Below, piece by piece: positions 1 through 11,223 of a stretch of 64,000 nt of DNA; within the stretch, counting starts at the first letter, position 1; every line of letters begins with the position of its first letter. A model generated the notes under the pieces. That model saw only the letters and a program-made list of their open reading frames with translations, made no database searches and was not told the DNA's origin. Source of the stretch: Auanema rhodensis (Eukaryota; Nematoda; Chromadorea; Rhabditida; Rhabditidae); assembly GCA_964057225.1 (NCBI GenBank), contig OZ059895.1:16955688-17019687 (forward strand). Reading direction: 5' to 3'. Made by a program: the position numbers and the translations under genes.

Positions 1-389
1 TTTCCTCTATTCACCAGTATATGCAAACCTCTACACTATCCTGATCCTCACCATCATCGTCATCGACATCGTCATCGTAAACCCCCCCCCCCCTTTTTTC
101 GTTGTCCAACATTACTTCCATTCAGCTTAATGGCTGCTAGTAAATGTTGTAGTAATAGTCTTCCTTCTCATCATCATCACCATTATCAGTATTGCTTTAA
201 CTTCCCCTGTAACTGTCATCATGTTCGAACTCATAACCAGCAATCATTATCATCTTAAGTAATGTTATCCGAGAAAAGTAACACACAAACCAACTACATC
301 TTCTGAAATTTCACTTTTTTCTATATAATTAATCTAATTATTAGTAATAGTAATAGGTTTTCTAACAATGCTCATCATAATACATTCCT

Positions 390-392
<3 letters not shown>

Positions 393-466
<74 letters not shown>
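393..466. repeat. (CT)n microsatellite
   Basis: About 74 bp of nearly uninterrupted CT dinucleotides. It is one of the longest of many GA/CT tracts in the window. Confidence 0.95.
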
Positions 467-471
<5 letters not shown>

Positions 472-886
472 AGTTCTAGACCTTTTTTTGCTCATATCCA
501 TCTAAGTACTCAATCCGGTTGGTGCTATTTCAGCTTCAAAATAGCATCAGTCCGCGAAAATAATCGTTAACGAACATTTCTTTCCTCTTTGCTCCCTCTG
601 TCCTCTCTCTCTTCTTCTATCTTTCTACTATCTCGAAGTCGTTATGCATCTCTCTTTCCCACCCTTTTCTCTCTGTAGTTTGAGCTAGGTGATTATGGTT
701 AAGCTCGAAGTTGCTCACACAGAAGTTTGAGCCAATAAACTGAAAATCAGGATAAGAATGATTAAGATACGTGCACGACGGATGAAGAAGACTAGATAAA
801 GCTAGGGTACGAGGAATATACGAAACCCACAATGAAAACGACAACAAGGTCACTGAAGATGACGATGAAACCTAAATGAACCCTAG

Positions 887-890
<4 letters not shown>

Positions 891-984
<94 letters not shown>

Positions 985-1003
985 AAGAGAAAAAGAGAGA
1001 GAG
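891..1003. repeat. (GA)n microsatellite, interrupted
   Basis: GA dinucleotides with scattered AA interruptions, in the opposite orientation to the tract at 393-466. Confidence 0.9.
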
Positions 1004-1870
1004 CTCTGACTGAAAAGGCAGAGTGAAGTAAACGAGTAAAAGTAGGTGAGGAAATTGACTAATGAAAATGGAAAACGAGAAGTGACACTGGATATAGCTT
1101 GTTCTCTGTTAATTGCGCGAATCGTTCTCTTCTTTTTTTTCTCTTTCTATCCTTTTTAATATTGGCTTCTCTTCTCGTTATCTCTCCCGACTCTTCATTG
1201 AATCATCACCTAACGCCTGCTCCAGTTCTACTCTCTCTTAACCTCTCCTTCTCGCTCATTCCAAGCTTCCTGCTCACTTTCTCTCTTATCCCATCTTCAG
1301 CGCTTTCCCATATTTTTTTGTGAAAACTAGAAAGAGCAATTATCTATGTATATGCATGTGTATGTGCTTGGAAGATGAAGAAAACGAAAATGAAGATGGC
1401 TCAATTGAGACGACTGATGCTCCCCTGCTCCTAGATCTTGCTCTTGCTTCCTATCCCTTCTTCACATCTCCGATTTCTGCCAACCATTAGCCATCAAAGT
1501 TGTCCCACACCAACCAACCGGCTCTGTGTTCATTACTCTTCATCATTCTTGCGATTCCGTATCCAACACCTTCTGACTCCTCTCTTTAAATATCCTTCTA
1601 GCTCTATCTTACTCTTTCTCTTTCTGATTCTCATATCTTTTCAACTCTTCTAGGATAGAATCTTCAATACGCATCTCTTTTCGCCTCTTGTATTATCTCT
1701 CTCTCTCTCTTTCTCTCTCTTCAATTCATTGTGTTATCAATCTCGGGAGTACACATGTTGTCGTGATACCCATGATATAGCCATACTTGTGTTTTTTCCT
1801 TTAAAACAGCAGCCTAATCTCGTACTAGTACGATTCCAATTTTTGTGCTCCTTTTGAGCTCTCAAAACAG

Positions 1871-1916
1871 CGGATTGTACAAATTTGTAGCTGCCGTTGC
1901 AAACACATGTCGCCCA
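1871..1916 (+). CDS. Possible upstream exon of the GPR158-like receptor
   Basis: The 46-bp segment follows a pyrimidine-rich stretch ending in AAAACAG and is followed by the donor GTGAGT. One frame is open and ends in phase 0. It encodes GLYKFVAAVANTCRP, which would join directly to the Cys that opens the exon at 4418 and create a CRPC motif. Human GPR158 also has a Cys-rich CRPC-containing stretch just before its first membrane helix. The intron created would be 2.5 kb and full of simple repeats. A chance short open frame is a real alternative. Confidence 0.35.
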
Positions 1917-2565
1917 GTGAGTGATCATGATCCAAAAACCGTTCAATTAGCCAAAAAAAAAAAACAAAAAACATTGGCTATATGGATACACATGAATGAA
2001 TATGAAAAACGTCATCACTGTATTTCATGTTGTTCTATATCAAACATGCATCATATACTACTACAACCGCATATCATCAGCATTAACAGTAGTCGGCAAC
2101 ATGACAGAGCTTGAAACTTATTAGACATTTATCTCTTGATCTTGAATCCCTGAATGATTTTGTTTTCTGAGGAACTGGTCTATGAGCTGCTTCAACACAG
2201 CGTCAGCATAAGGAATTGAAGAACACGGCATTCGATGATGGCATCAACTGCTTTCTCATTTCTCCCCCCCCCTCTCTCTCTCTCTCTCTCACTCCCTCTC
2301 TCTCTCCCTCTGACTTCTTCAACTGACAATCTTTTTTTCATCCTTGTCTTCAAATCCTATAACCCTGATCTTTTGCTAATCGACTATGTAGCGTGGAGCT
2401 TTATAGAATCTGTTGACAATGAATAATGCATGTAGCTCAAATGTGGATTGGGTTTAAAACGGCGGTAAAGAAACACCAGTCATTGGCTCAAAAGAGGGGT
2501 GTAGATAACAAAATTACCCAGATATACATACATGCATGTATTCAGCTATTACCCTTTCTCTTTCT

Positions 2566-2570
<5 letters not shown>

Positions 2571-2620
<50 letters not shown>
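2571..2620. repeat. (CT)n microsatellite
   Basis: About 50 bp of pure CT repeat. It creates overlapping Ser-Leu open frames with no coding meaning. Confidence 0.95.
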
Positions 2621-2623
<3 letters not shown>

Positions 2624-3256
2624 ATCTTTACTCATTCACTTTAGAATATATGCATACATGCACATATATACCTCTTACTCCCTTCATCATCATCTTCTCC
2701 TTCTTTCAACTGAAAATTCCTTTTCTTTTTTTCCCTCTCTGTGAATTCCGTCTGCTTCTTCAAATTTCCTCTCTCATCTCTCGCCATTTTACTTTATTTT
2801 TTATTTTTAACTATTCTCCTGCCCAAACCCTCTTTTACTCCCCCACCCCTCTTCTATTCTCTCTATTGCTCTCTGTATTCATATTTCCCTCTGAAAAAGC
2901 TACTAAAACTGAAATGTCAACTACAAATGACGACAACAAATACTCGCACCTTTTCATATGAAATAATTTCTGAAAACCTTTTTGTCTATCCACTTATTAT
3001 TTATTCATCAACTCCCTCCAGTATCATATTCTTTTATGCGATCGTCAATTAATTCCCGAACTTTTGGGCTGTTTTGTTCGGTTCCGCCTTCTAAAGTATT
3101 CTGATTTTCTGTCAGAGCTTCCATTGATGCAAATCCAAGAATTATTTCCAGATGCTCTCCTCATTTTCTCATTGCTTTTTTGGTTTCTCAGCTCGACTAA
3201 GCATGAACTGATGTATATCTCAGAGAAGGAGAAAGAAATCGAAAGAGGGAGGGATT

Positions 3257-3257
<1 letters not shown>

Positions 3258-3324
<67 letters not shown>

Positions 3325-3400
3325 GTAGAGAGGTAGAGAGGTAGAGAGGCAGAGAAAGAATGAAAGATAGAGAGACAGAATGAGAGAGAGAAAGAAAGAA
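3258..3400. repeat. (GA)n / (GATA)-rich microsatellite
   Basis: GA dinucleotides mixed with AGAGAT and AGAGGT variants. It is a compound simple repeat. Confidence 0.85.
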
Positions 3401-4417
3401 ATAGCCAATTGACAAAATAGTGAGCAGGGTGTGCGTGGGGGACGTAGAGTAGAGTAAAGAAGAAAGAGGGAGAAAGGGTTAGCTGAGGGGAAAAAACGAA
3501 AAAAGGATTGAAGAGAAGGAAAAGAAAAACAAGGAAAAAACTGCTTTTAATAGAAACAGCTATGAAACCGACAAGGAACATGAGTCAATGAGATGAAAGT
3601 AGTTAGAAAATCTTGAAGACAAGACTTTGAACTACCTCAATGAAGCAGGGGAGAAAGGGAGGGAAAGTGAAAAGACAGAAGCTGAAGAAGCACAGGATGA
3701 AGAAGATGAAAAGAAGTAAAATGACGAAAAAGCCAAGCAAAGGATATGAATTGAAGCAGGGGTATGAGGACAGCTGAGGCTAGATGTGGTACATTAGCCG
3801 TCTGATGAATATTCATCGTCAGTATCATCGTCGTAGTTTGTAACTTCATATTTCTCTCTGACTGACATCTACGATTATTCATGATTTTGGGGACATTAGA
3901 TCAAGATAGAAGCTGAATTTGACATAGATAAGATTTACTTTAAGAAGCAGCAAGTAAGAGAAGGATTGGGTAGAAAGAGAGAGAGAGAGAAAAAGTAAGA
4001 GAGAGAAAACACATAACAGAGAACAGAGAATAGATTGCAAAGGTTACAAAGGAGAGAGAGTAAGGAAGCAAAGAGGTACATGTATCTACATATAAAGCCA
4101 TGAAAGAAAGAAGCAAACGAAGATGTATCTTTCTGATTTTCTATGTTAGTGAGTAAGCAAGGTTGTTTTTTCATTCATATTCCATCAAGCTAAGCTAACC
4201 ATCCTCATCATCTCTCTGTGTCTGTATATCTTTTCATCTTTTTTCCTAATTTGTACAACCAAAAATACTGCGAATATCATGAAAATATCTGGAATGGAAA
4301 CTTCATGTTTCATGAAAAATATATTAAAAACTAATTGAAAATAGCATAATTATATGAAAAACTATTTATATAACAGTTCTGGTTTATCACATCATTTCTA
4401 TGTTAACCTTTTTACAG

Positions 4418-7400
4418 TGTTCGTGGACGGTACATTCTGGTTTGAGAGTATTAGCTAAGCAATGTTGCGATCAGAACTCCACGCTTTGTCGGACAGATGT
4501 TGAGCATGGAGCATTCTTTGCTACACGTAAGATTCTCAACAGCCTATGTTGGTCATATAATCATTATATCTACCAATTACAGGAAGACACATGTTGCTGC
4601 TATTCAATGCATTGTGTGCCGTATCGTGCATTTTCCTCATACCCATCGTCTGGCGTGAACGACGACGGCAGCATGAGGCACGAGGATGGGCTCTGATGGA
4701 GCTTTTCCTTTTAGGAGCTAGTATTCTATACTCTATTGTAAGTTTCTTACTTCATCATAATACCTTTTCTCATTGTGAATACCGTGTGAATAGAAGGCTT
4801 TTCTCGATAATTTTCTCAAAACTATCTCTGAGTGTGAGGGAGATGAGAGTGGAAGAAATGAAAAAATATGGCAATGTTATGAAGTAAGGGAAAAGAATGA
4901 CTGAATCATCGGGAGATTCGAACAACGACACCATATTCAGGCACTAAACATCATATTCCGATGTCCTTTTTACTAAGAAAACGGAAAATATTCAGAATGA
5001 TAGGCAATCGCTAATCGAATTCACTTCGAATACGGTACAATAAATGCCGTTATTTGCATTGAAGCGAAACCCATTTTCTGAAATAAGCGAACTGTTCTCG
5101 ATATGGCAGCGAAATCAGACGAAAAGAAATGTTTGCTAATGTGTTTTCATGAGGAGGGGGATCAGATTCTTAGAATATCTAGAGATTTATCTTCAATTTC
5201 ATACGGAATGACCGCATAAAACTGACACTTTTTCAGCTCTTGTTGGATTGGCTATCACCACCTGAAATGGGATGTTGTATAGCAGTTTGGTTAAGGCAAA
5301 TTGGATTTAGCATCTTCTATGGAAGTATCGTGCTTAAGATTTATAGGTTAGTTCATATAATATACATATTGTACATATCAGCTTTTATGAGTATTAGGAT
5401 CAAAAGAAAATATCTAAGCTATTAAAGGTTTTTCAATTTTCAACTTGAAGTGCATGAGAATGAAAATTAAGAAACTAGGGTGCAAGAGCTATTTAATTTT
5501 TTAATTAAATGTTTATTGATATAGTAGTAGCTGGAACATCTGGCAAATCAGACATTATTTTCTGTTTTTCTGACAATTAAAATCGTTTAAATCTTCAATG
5601 TTAATAGTCAAGTGATTGGATAGCTTTGCAATCAAATGATAAAGACAAGAAGTCTTTCTGGTAAACCTGATGGATGATGAGCAGCATTGCACGCCTCATT
5701 CCACCTTTTGTTTATAAGCGAAACGCTGTCGAAGTTTAACTATACTAACGACATGAAGAAATGAGGGATTTGTTGGCTTTTTTCAGAAGGGGAGAGAATC
5801 CTTCTATTATCAAAATCTCTCGGCCGGATTTATTTTGCTTTGAACTTGTCCTCTTCATAGTGGATTAAAACATCCGAAATTTAGTTCAAGCCCATATGCC
5901 ATGTTTGGCAAGTGAACAGAAAAATAAGTTTTTAAACAAAAACTTTTAATTCGGAAATTGCACAAAATCAAAATATCTCGTAAATATCTTTAAGTTTTTC
6001 TTCTATAATAACTCGCTAACCTTTAAACAAATATATTATTTGCTTTAAATGATTGTATACGATGACTCTCACATTTGATGCAATTATTGTGAAGTATTGA
6101 AAGAAGCGGTGGGAGATAAAAGGCTTTCTTATGTCTGATTCTCATATGCTCACACTCTATTTCATTCTCTTGCTCTACTGCTCTCCTCATTCGTGACTAC
6201 TTAGATATACGCTGTAGCTTTTCCATGGCTATTTCTGCTTAAGCTTCGCCATATATCAACCACTGCAGCATATGCAGCTTAAGAAGCATTGAAGGAAAGC
6301 AGAAGAGGTCGTCCGTGTGCCAATTGAATTACTCGCATCCCCGACAAGGAAAGGCATTCACATTTAAGCCTTTCAGAAAAAGAACTTTTTTTAAACCGAA
6401 TAAGAGGGAAAAGAAAATACCTGATGACAAAATAAAAAGCGAAGTGCCTTATTGAAAGCAGAATACTAAACATTATTTTTCAGGAATCTACAAGAGTATC
6501 GGGTGCGGAAAGCTCAGCATGTATCTGTGAGGGAGAAAGATATGGTTAAATACTTGGCAGCTATGCTAGCTCTCACAATAACAGGTAATTTTCCCATCTA
6601 TGATATGATCTAATACAACAAATCTGCTTGATTTTCTAATTGTTAACTTAATATTTTTAGGATTAATGGCCTGGACAGTAGGTTCTTGGGGTGATCCGGA
6701 ACTGTGGAGAACAGCTTGGCCACAATGCCTCATGCAAGGCTGGCATTTCATATGGCACGGCTACGAAGTTTTATTCCTTTTATATGGAATGAGATTATGT
6801 TACAAGGTATGATACTAATAGCAATTTGCATTACCTCCACACACTTCACGTTACGTGAGTGAGCAGCAACCGTAGTCATTTCATACGCCACATTTCAAGA
6901 GTCGGTTGCATTTTGGGGGAACAAACTAAACCTACCTATTCCTAATAATTGTATTTTTGCAGGCACGTAATAGCGATTGGTTAGAAAGATGGCAATTCAC
7001 AGTTGCTGTATGTTTAGAGGCGGTAATTACTTGTGTAGCTAACATAATAAGGTAAACTTGTTACCCTTCCATCACGTACAAACATTTTATTTTTTAGATA
7101 TTGGATGAGAAACTCAGGCCATAGCGATACTCTATTTACTGTTTCTTTTGTACAACTTCAATTAACTGTATCCGTTAATATGGTAATAATAATAGCCCCA
7201 AAATTCTACTTGGTAAGCAAACAAAAGCAATGCAAAACTAACAAAATTCCAGAAGGTTTCCGGAGAATCAACCAGGCGGTCCATGACGCTGGGTGGCCAC
7301 TCTGGCAGAGCACATCCTTCGCTTGCCAAACTTAGAGATAATATACTTAATGGAACTATAGATTTTGCAGAGGTCCCTATAGTGGATATGAATCCAGAAG

Positions 7401-7731
7401 ATATAAGGGTAAGATAATTTTATGAACAAGTCCCCCCACTCAATTATGTTACTTCCAGGCTGAGCTCAAACGAGTTTATACGCAACTCAGAATGTATAAA
7501 CTTAAAAACCTCTATCAAGACAATCCTCATATAAGCAAAAAGAGAGGCGGAAAAAAGTGGAGCGATAAGACTGGAAGAACTAGACGAATATCAATACCAA
7601 ACTGCTCGCCTCAGAACAAGAGGATAGAAGAAGACGAAAAAAGTGATCTAACTGTTGAATCTTCACCTCATAATGTCTATCTTAGTACTTATAAGCTCCA
7701 ATTGGAGGCAAACCATTCCGTTCGGGTATAA
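4418..7731 (+). CDS. GPR158/GPR179-like class C orphan GPCR, 3' part
   Basis: Nine exons join in frame: 4418-4526, 4583-4737, 5237-5346, 6484-6584, 6661-6806, 6963-7051, 7098-7212, 7253-7408 and 7459-7731. They give 417 residues ending in TAA. The visible protein has a short Cys-rich juxtamembrane stretch (CC...NSTLC), seven hydrophobic helices, then a basic cytoplasmic tail. The segment after helix 7 (PEDIRAELKRVYTQLRMYK, then NPHISKKR) closely parallels the tail of human GPR158 (PEDIRDELKKLYAQL, NPHLQKKR), which makes the family call firm. Family members are neuronal receptors with an extracellular Cache domain; GPR158 is reported as a glycine-responsive receptor that works with RGS7. The ectodomain and start codon are not visible and should lie to the left. 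C. elegans F39B2.8, in the same cluster as rps-26 and dnj-12, is probably the orthologue (from memory). The stop lies 85 bp from the stop of rps-26 on the other strand. Confidence 0.87.
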
Positions 7732-7773
7732 TTTCACTTGTATTGACTCAACGTGATCATTTCTATCTATATT

Positions 7774-7779
7774 AATAAA
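7774..7779 (+). terminator. AATAAA poly(A) signal of the receptor gene
   Basis: A canonical AATAAA lies 42 bp past the receptor stop codon, inside the 85-bp gap before the rps-26 stop. Cleavage about 15-20 nt downstream would place the receptor 3' end almost at, or inside, the end of rps-26. Confidence 0.6.
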
Positions 7780-7816
7780 ACAGATTTATATCCGTTTTTA
7801 ACAAACAACAAGAAAT

Positions 7817-8479
7817 TTATGGACGGGGTCCAGCGGCTCCTGGGCGGGCTTGGGCGCTGCGCTGGCCAAATCTTGGGGGTGGTTGACGATCCTTACGGGC
7901 ATCACGAGATCTGTTACGGACGACCTTGCTGTGGATGGCGCAAGCAACGCAGTAGTGAAGCTTATGGTAGAGCTTGGGGAGAACGTACTCTGAAAAAAAA
8001 TAAATATATAAATTTATATATAATGAAATAAGAATGAAATTTCTAAAGATCAAGAATAGAACAGCAAGCTTAAGCTCAAGACCAAGAACAAAATGTAGCA
8101 AGCTTTCGAGTTCATGACCAAGAATAGAACATAGCAAGCTCAATCTTAAGATCGAGAATAGAACATGGCAAGCTCAAAGAAAAAGTTTTCAAGGCATAGA
8201 AACTTGCCTGTAAATTTTAAGATGAATCTTCCGAATAAGCAAGTAATACTTGATTCATCGCAAAGAAAAGAAAGTAATTAATGAAAGAAAAGACTCACGG
8301 GTGTAAGCAGAAGCATCTCCGATATCTCTGACGGCAGCAGCCTCAACGATGTTTCTAACAACGAATTTCTTGATGGCCTTATCCTTAGGGCAGCATCTTC
8401 CGCAGTTGGTGCAGCGGATAAAGCGGACGTGTCCGCGGTTCTTCTTGTTTCTTCCGTGATTCCTGCGCTTGACAGTCAT
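7817..8479 (-). CDS. rps-26: Small ribosomal subunit protein eS26
   Basis: Two exons (8479-8299 and 7989-7817) give 117 residues; human RPS26 has 115. The start [20 protein letters not shown], the first zinc-binding pair in CTNC, the block [20 protein letters not shown], the second pair CVAC, and the end [10 protein letters not shown] are near-universal for eS26. The protein binds at the mRNA exit site of the 40S subunit, next to the mRNA upstream of the start codon. A splice-acceptor-like GTGCTTCAG lies 7 nt before the ATG on the coding strand, a likely trans-splice site. The gene is divergent from tmem-107 (381 bp between starts) and convergent with the receptor. The 309-bp intron carries an imperfect tandem repeat. 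Its C. elegans counterpart is F39B2.6. Confidence 0.98.
8047..8177. repeat. Imperfect ~33-bp tandem repeat in the rps-26 intron
   Basis: Four consecutive units share the core AAGAATAGAACATAGCAAGC, with substitutions and small gaps. They lie wholly inside the single rps-26 intron and do not encode protein. Confidence 0.75.
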
Positions 8480-8801
8480 GGTAACCCTGAAGCACAAAAA
8501 AATTAAATAAAATATTTCCAAAAAAAGCAATAAAAACGCGTGGAAACTTTCAAATGTAAGTTACAAATTTAAAATAGTTCGATTATTAAAAAAATTACGA
8601 TTAACAATACACTAATATAGTTAAAGAATGCAAAATATCAAAGGAAAATACAAAAACATAAATTGGATTTTTAGGACTTTGACAGAATTCATTGGAAAAA
8701 TAAAGGACTGAAAGACTTCTAACACTGCTTTGACATCGTGTCAGGACCTATTGGCGCTCTCATACTAAATTTCGCATTGGGGCGCGGTTGCTATTACAAA
8801 C

Positions 8802-8815
8802 GTTGGCATGACAAC
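8802..8815. promoter_or_regulatory. X-box-like RFX/DAF-19 site upstream of tmem-107
   Basis: The 14-mer GTTGGCATGACAAC differs from the palindromic X-box GTTGCCATGGCAAC at two positions and from the degenerate consensus RYYNYYWWRRNRAC at one. It lies 45 bp before the tmem-107 start codon. C. elegans X-boxes typically sit within about 150 bp of the start, and transition-zone genes are classic DAF-19 targets. A second, poorer half-site (GTTGCTATTACAAAC) lies immediately upstream at 8787-8801. Confidence 0.6.
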
Positions 8816-8860
8816 GAGGCTTTCCTCGGGGTATTAAGGTGAAATATGTAAATAATAACA

Positions 8861-9307
8861 ATGATTGACACTCTATCAGCAACATTTATTTGTTTATCAG
8901 CCCATAGTCTTCTATTATTTATCACATTGTTTGACAAGGTGGCTTCATCTTAAAATTTAAATGAAAATTCAAATTTTTTTCAGGAAGATATATTACTGGC
9001 TTCACTGCCGGTTAAAATGAATTCTATATCTGAAGAATCAAGAGTTGGATTCACGGTACATCTCATAGTTGGATTGTCATTAAATATTATTGAATTTTGT
9101 TACATGCTACGAAGAATGCCGTCACCAGGATCAGCAATTTTCTCAGTTTTTACACATACATTGTCATGTTTGTTTCTATTGAAATTTATTGTTGATTCAC
9201 ATCCAACTACGGAATTTTGGTGGATCTTTGCCATTCTGTCATGTCCTAATTTTCTTCTCAGTACCATAAGCATGATATCATCATTAAAAGGTCAAAAAAT
9301 TCAATAA
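8861..9307 (+). CDS. tmem-107: Transmembrane protein 107, ciliary transition zone
   Basis: Two exons (8861-8938 and 8984-9307) give 133 residues, close to the ~140 of TMEM107. There are four hydrophobic segments. The first is encoded mostly by exon 1 (LSAHSLLLFITLF, aligning with human LLAHLVVVITLFW). The other three lie near residues 42-62, 70-90 and 95-120, the last with the aromatic FWWIF pattern matching human YWYIF. TMEM107 recruits MKS-module proteins to the transition zone at the base of cilia and helps form the diffusion barrier. The start is the first ATG with an open frame; an upstream ATG is followed directly by a stop. The gene is divergent from rps-26 and convergent with dnj-12, matching my recollection of C. 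elegans F39B2.9. An X-box-like site precedes it. Confidence 0.9.
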
Positions 9308-9574
9308 ATCTTAAGAAAGCTCGTCTCACAACACATTCATTGAGGATATTTTTTAAAAACTGAGAAAAGATCATCATCAAAAAATAAAGCCACACAGTCC
9401 GCAAAACTGGTGGATCTCGAAAATTAATAATAACAGGTAAAAACTAATATCTGCATCTCTATAGCAGTGCATACAACATAGTTTCCGATGAGTGAATTGA
9501 ATCATGAGCTTACTATATTAACAAAAAAATTCAAAAAAAAAAGAAGAAAATTAACAGTTTACATGATTTGAACT

Positions 9575-11223
9575 TTATTGTTGTTGGCAACGCACACTTC
9601 CTCCTTCACCACCATCATGACCATATCTGTTGCTTGATCGACTTGGTCCAACATCTTCGGACAACGTCAATATTTCAGCATCGTCAGCACCAATATGTGT
9701 ATCAGCTTAAATGTTTTCATTTAAATTCAAAATGATTCTAAAATATCTTACTTTTTCCTGGTAAAAGTTCAGATAATTTAGATCTGGCTGATTCGCTAAG
9801 AGTTTTAGGGAAGTTAACTTTGAATTCGATCCACAAGTCTCCCTATAAGAAAATTAACAGTAAGTACAAGCAGTATTCTGCAACTCACTTTTTCTGATCT
9901 ATTTCGTTTGAATGGCATTCCTTCTCCAACGATTACCTTAAGAGATTCGTGAGCTATGACCTCTCCTTAAACAATATAATTAGAATAAAATGTTTGTAAA
10001 AGTTAACAAACCTGGCAAGCATGTGAAGAAGATGTCTCTACCATCTAGAGTCTTAATGCTCTTTGTGAAACCGCAAATAGCTTCCGAAAGCTGATAATAA
10101 GAATATTAATATGTCATTATATTACAAAACAATACCTCAATATCGAAAGTTATTAAAAGATGTTCGTCTTTGCGACTGAATGTTGAATGCTTCTGAAATT
10201 AATGGAAAATTGTTGAATTTGGATTTAATAAAAAACCATTTCATCAAGAACAATTATAACATTTCCAGCAGGTACATCTGGGTCAGGGACTTCATCTCCT
10301 TTGCCTTCAAATATAATCTTTTCCCCGTCGCGTTCTCCGGGGCTAACTTCAACGGTGATGATTTCATCAGCTTTAACCTAAAATGAATAAAATTTAATAA
10401 GAAGCTTATAGATAAGATTCATACCATTTTAGCTCCATTACATGTTTTACAACGATCTTTTGGGGCACAAACTTCCCCTTCACCTTCACAACTGGGGCAT
10501 TCCTGTTGAATTTGTTGAACAAATCCAGGAGCTACCTGTATCCGCCTGAAAAACAAATTTAATTACTCAAATAAATTTAGAATGAACTTGCCTAACTTGG
10601 ATTCCATTACCATGACAATCAACACAAGGTTGAATATTTTTGCCTCCTTTGCCATCACATTTTCTGCATCTCATAGTTCTTCCAATCTTAAAAATTCATA
10701 TTTTTTAAATTTAGAATACAATAAAATATTTACCTTAAATCGTTTAGTAACACCTGAGTATAATTGTTCCAAAGATAATTTTAAAGGATGTACGGTGGGT
10801 CTAACAGTTTGTCCTGAAATATTATAATTAATAATACGAATAAATACTACAAATCACTCACTTTCACCTCTAAATCCACCACCACCTCCGAAGAACATAT
10901 TGAAGAGATCGAATGGATTGTGGCCTCCACCACCACCTCCACCTCCATTTCCTTGGAGTCCTTCTTCTCCATGCTCATCATATATAACTCTCTTTTTCTC
11001 ATCGGACAATACATCATAAGCCTTAAAAAAAAAAATTAAATAGGTTCAAAATATAACTTTTTACTTGAGAAATAAGCTTGAAACGCTCTCCTCCCTCAGG
11101 ATTTTTATCAGGATGGTACTTTAAAGCTAATTTACGATATGCCTTCTTCAAATCACTCTCAGATGCATCAGGACTAACCCCCAAGATGTCATAGTAATTG
11201 GTTTCTTTGACTTTTTTAGGCAT
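9575..11223 (-). CDS. dnj-12: DNAJA1/Ydj1-type HSP40 cochaperone
   Basis: Eleven exons join to 396 residues: 11223-11065, 11021-10862, 10813-10734, 10686-10592, 10545-10425, 10377-10237, 10192-10136, 10090-10012, 9965-9889, 9842-9752 and 9705-9575. In order: a J domain with HPD at 37-39; a Gly/Phe-rich linker with a run of nine Gly and FFGGGGG; four zinc-binding CxxCxGxG-type motifs (CRKC, CVDC, CPSC, CKTC); the C-terminal substrate-binding barrels; and a C-terminal CQQQ. The last is a CaaX-type box like CQTS of DNAJA1 or CASQ of Ydj1, where the Cys is farnesylated. Type I J proteins hand unfolded clients to cytosolic HSP70. The fourth intron uses a GC donor (GTTAG|GCAAGT). A TTTTTAG acceptor about 17 nt before the ATG suggests trans-splicing. 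It matches C. elegans F39B2.10. Confidence 0.96.

Larger units (their letters stand above)
1..4417. other. Low-complexity, largely non-coding stretch
   Basis: No convincing gene is visible, apart from one possible 46-bp receptor exon listed separately. The stretch holds C/T- and G/A-rich tracts, including long dinucleotide runs near 393-466, 891-1003, 2571-2620 and 3258-3400. Open frames here are mostly Ser/Leu or Arg/Glu translations of those repeats. Because the first secure receptor exon at 4418 begins at a splice acceptor, this stretch is most simply long 5' intron sequence of that gene. Confidence 0.6.

Noticed and set aside
2532-3581. Overlapping open frames rich in Ser-Leu or Phe-Leu on both strands
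   Set aside because: They are translations of CT/GA microsatellites and pyrimidine-rich DNA, with no splice context or recognisable protein.
8787-8801. Second X-box-like sequence next to the tmem-107 site
   Set aside because: Its right half-site does not fit RRNRAC with a standard spacer, so it is not called as an independent site.
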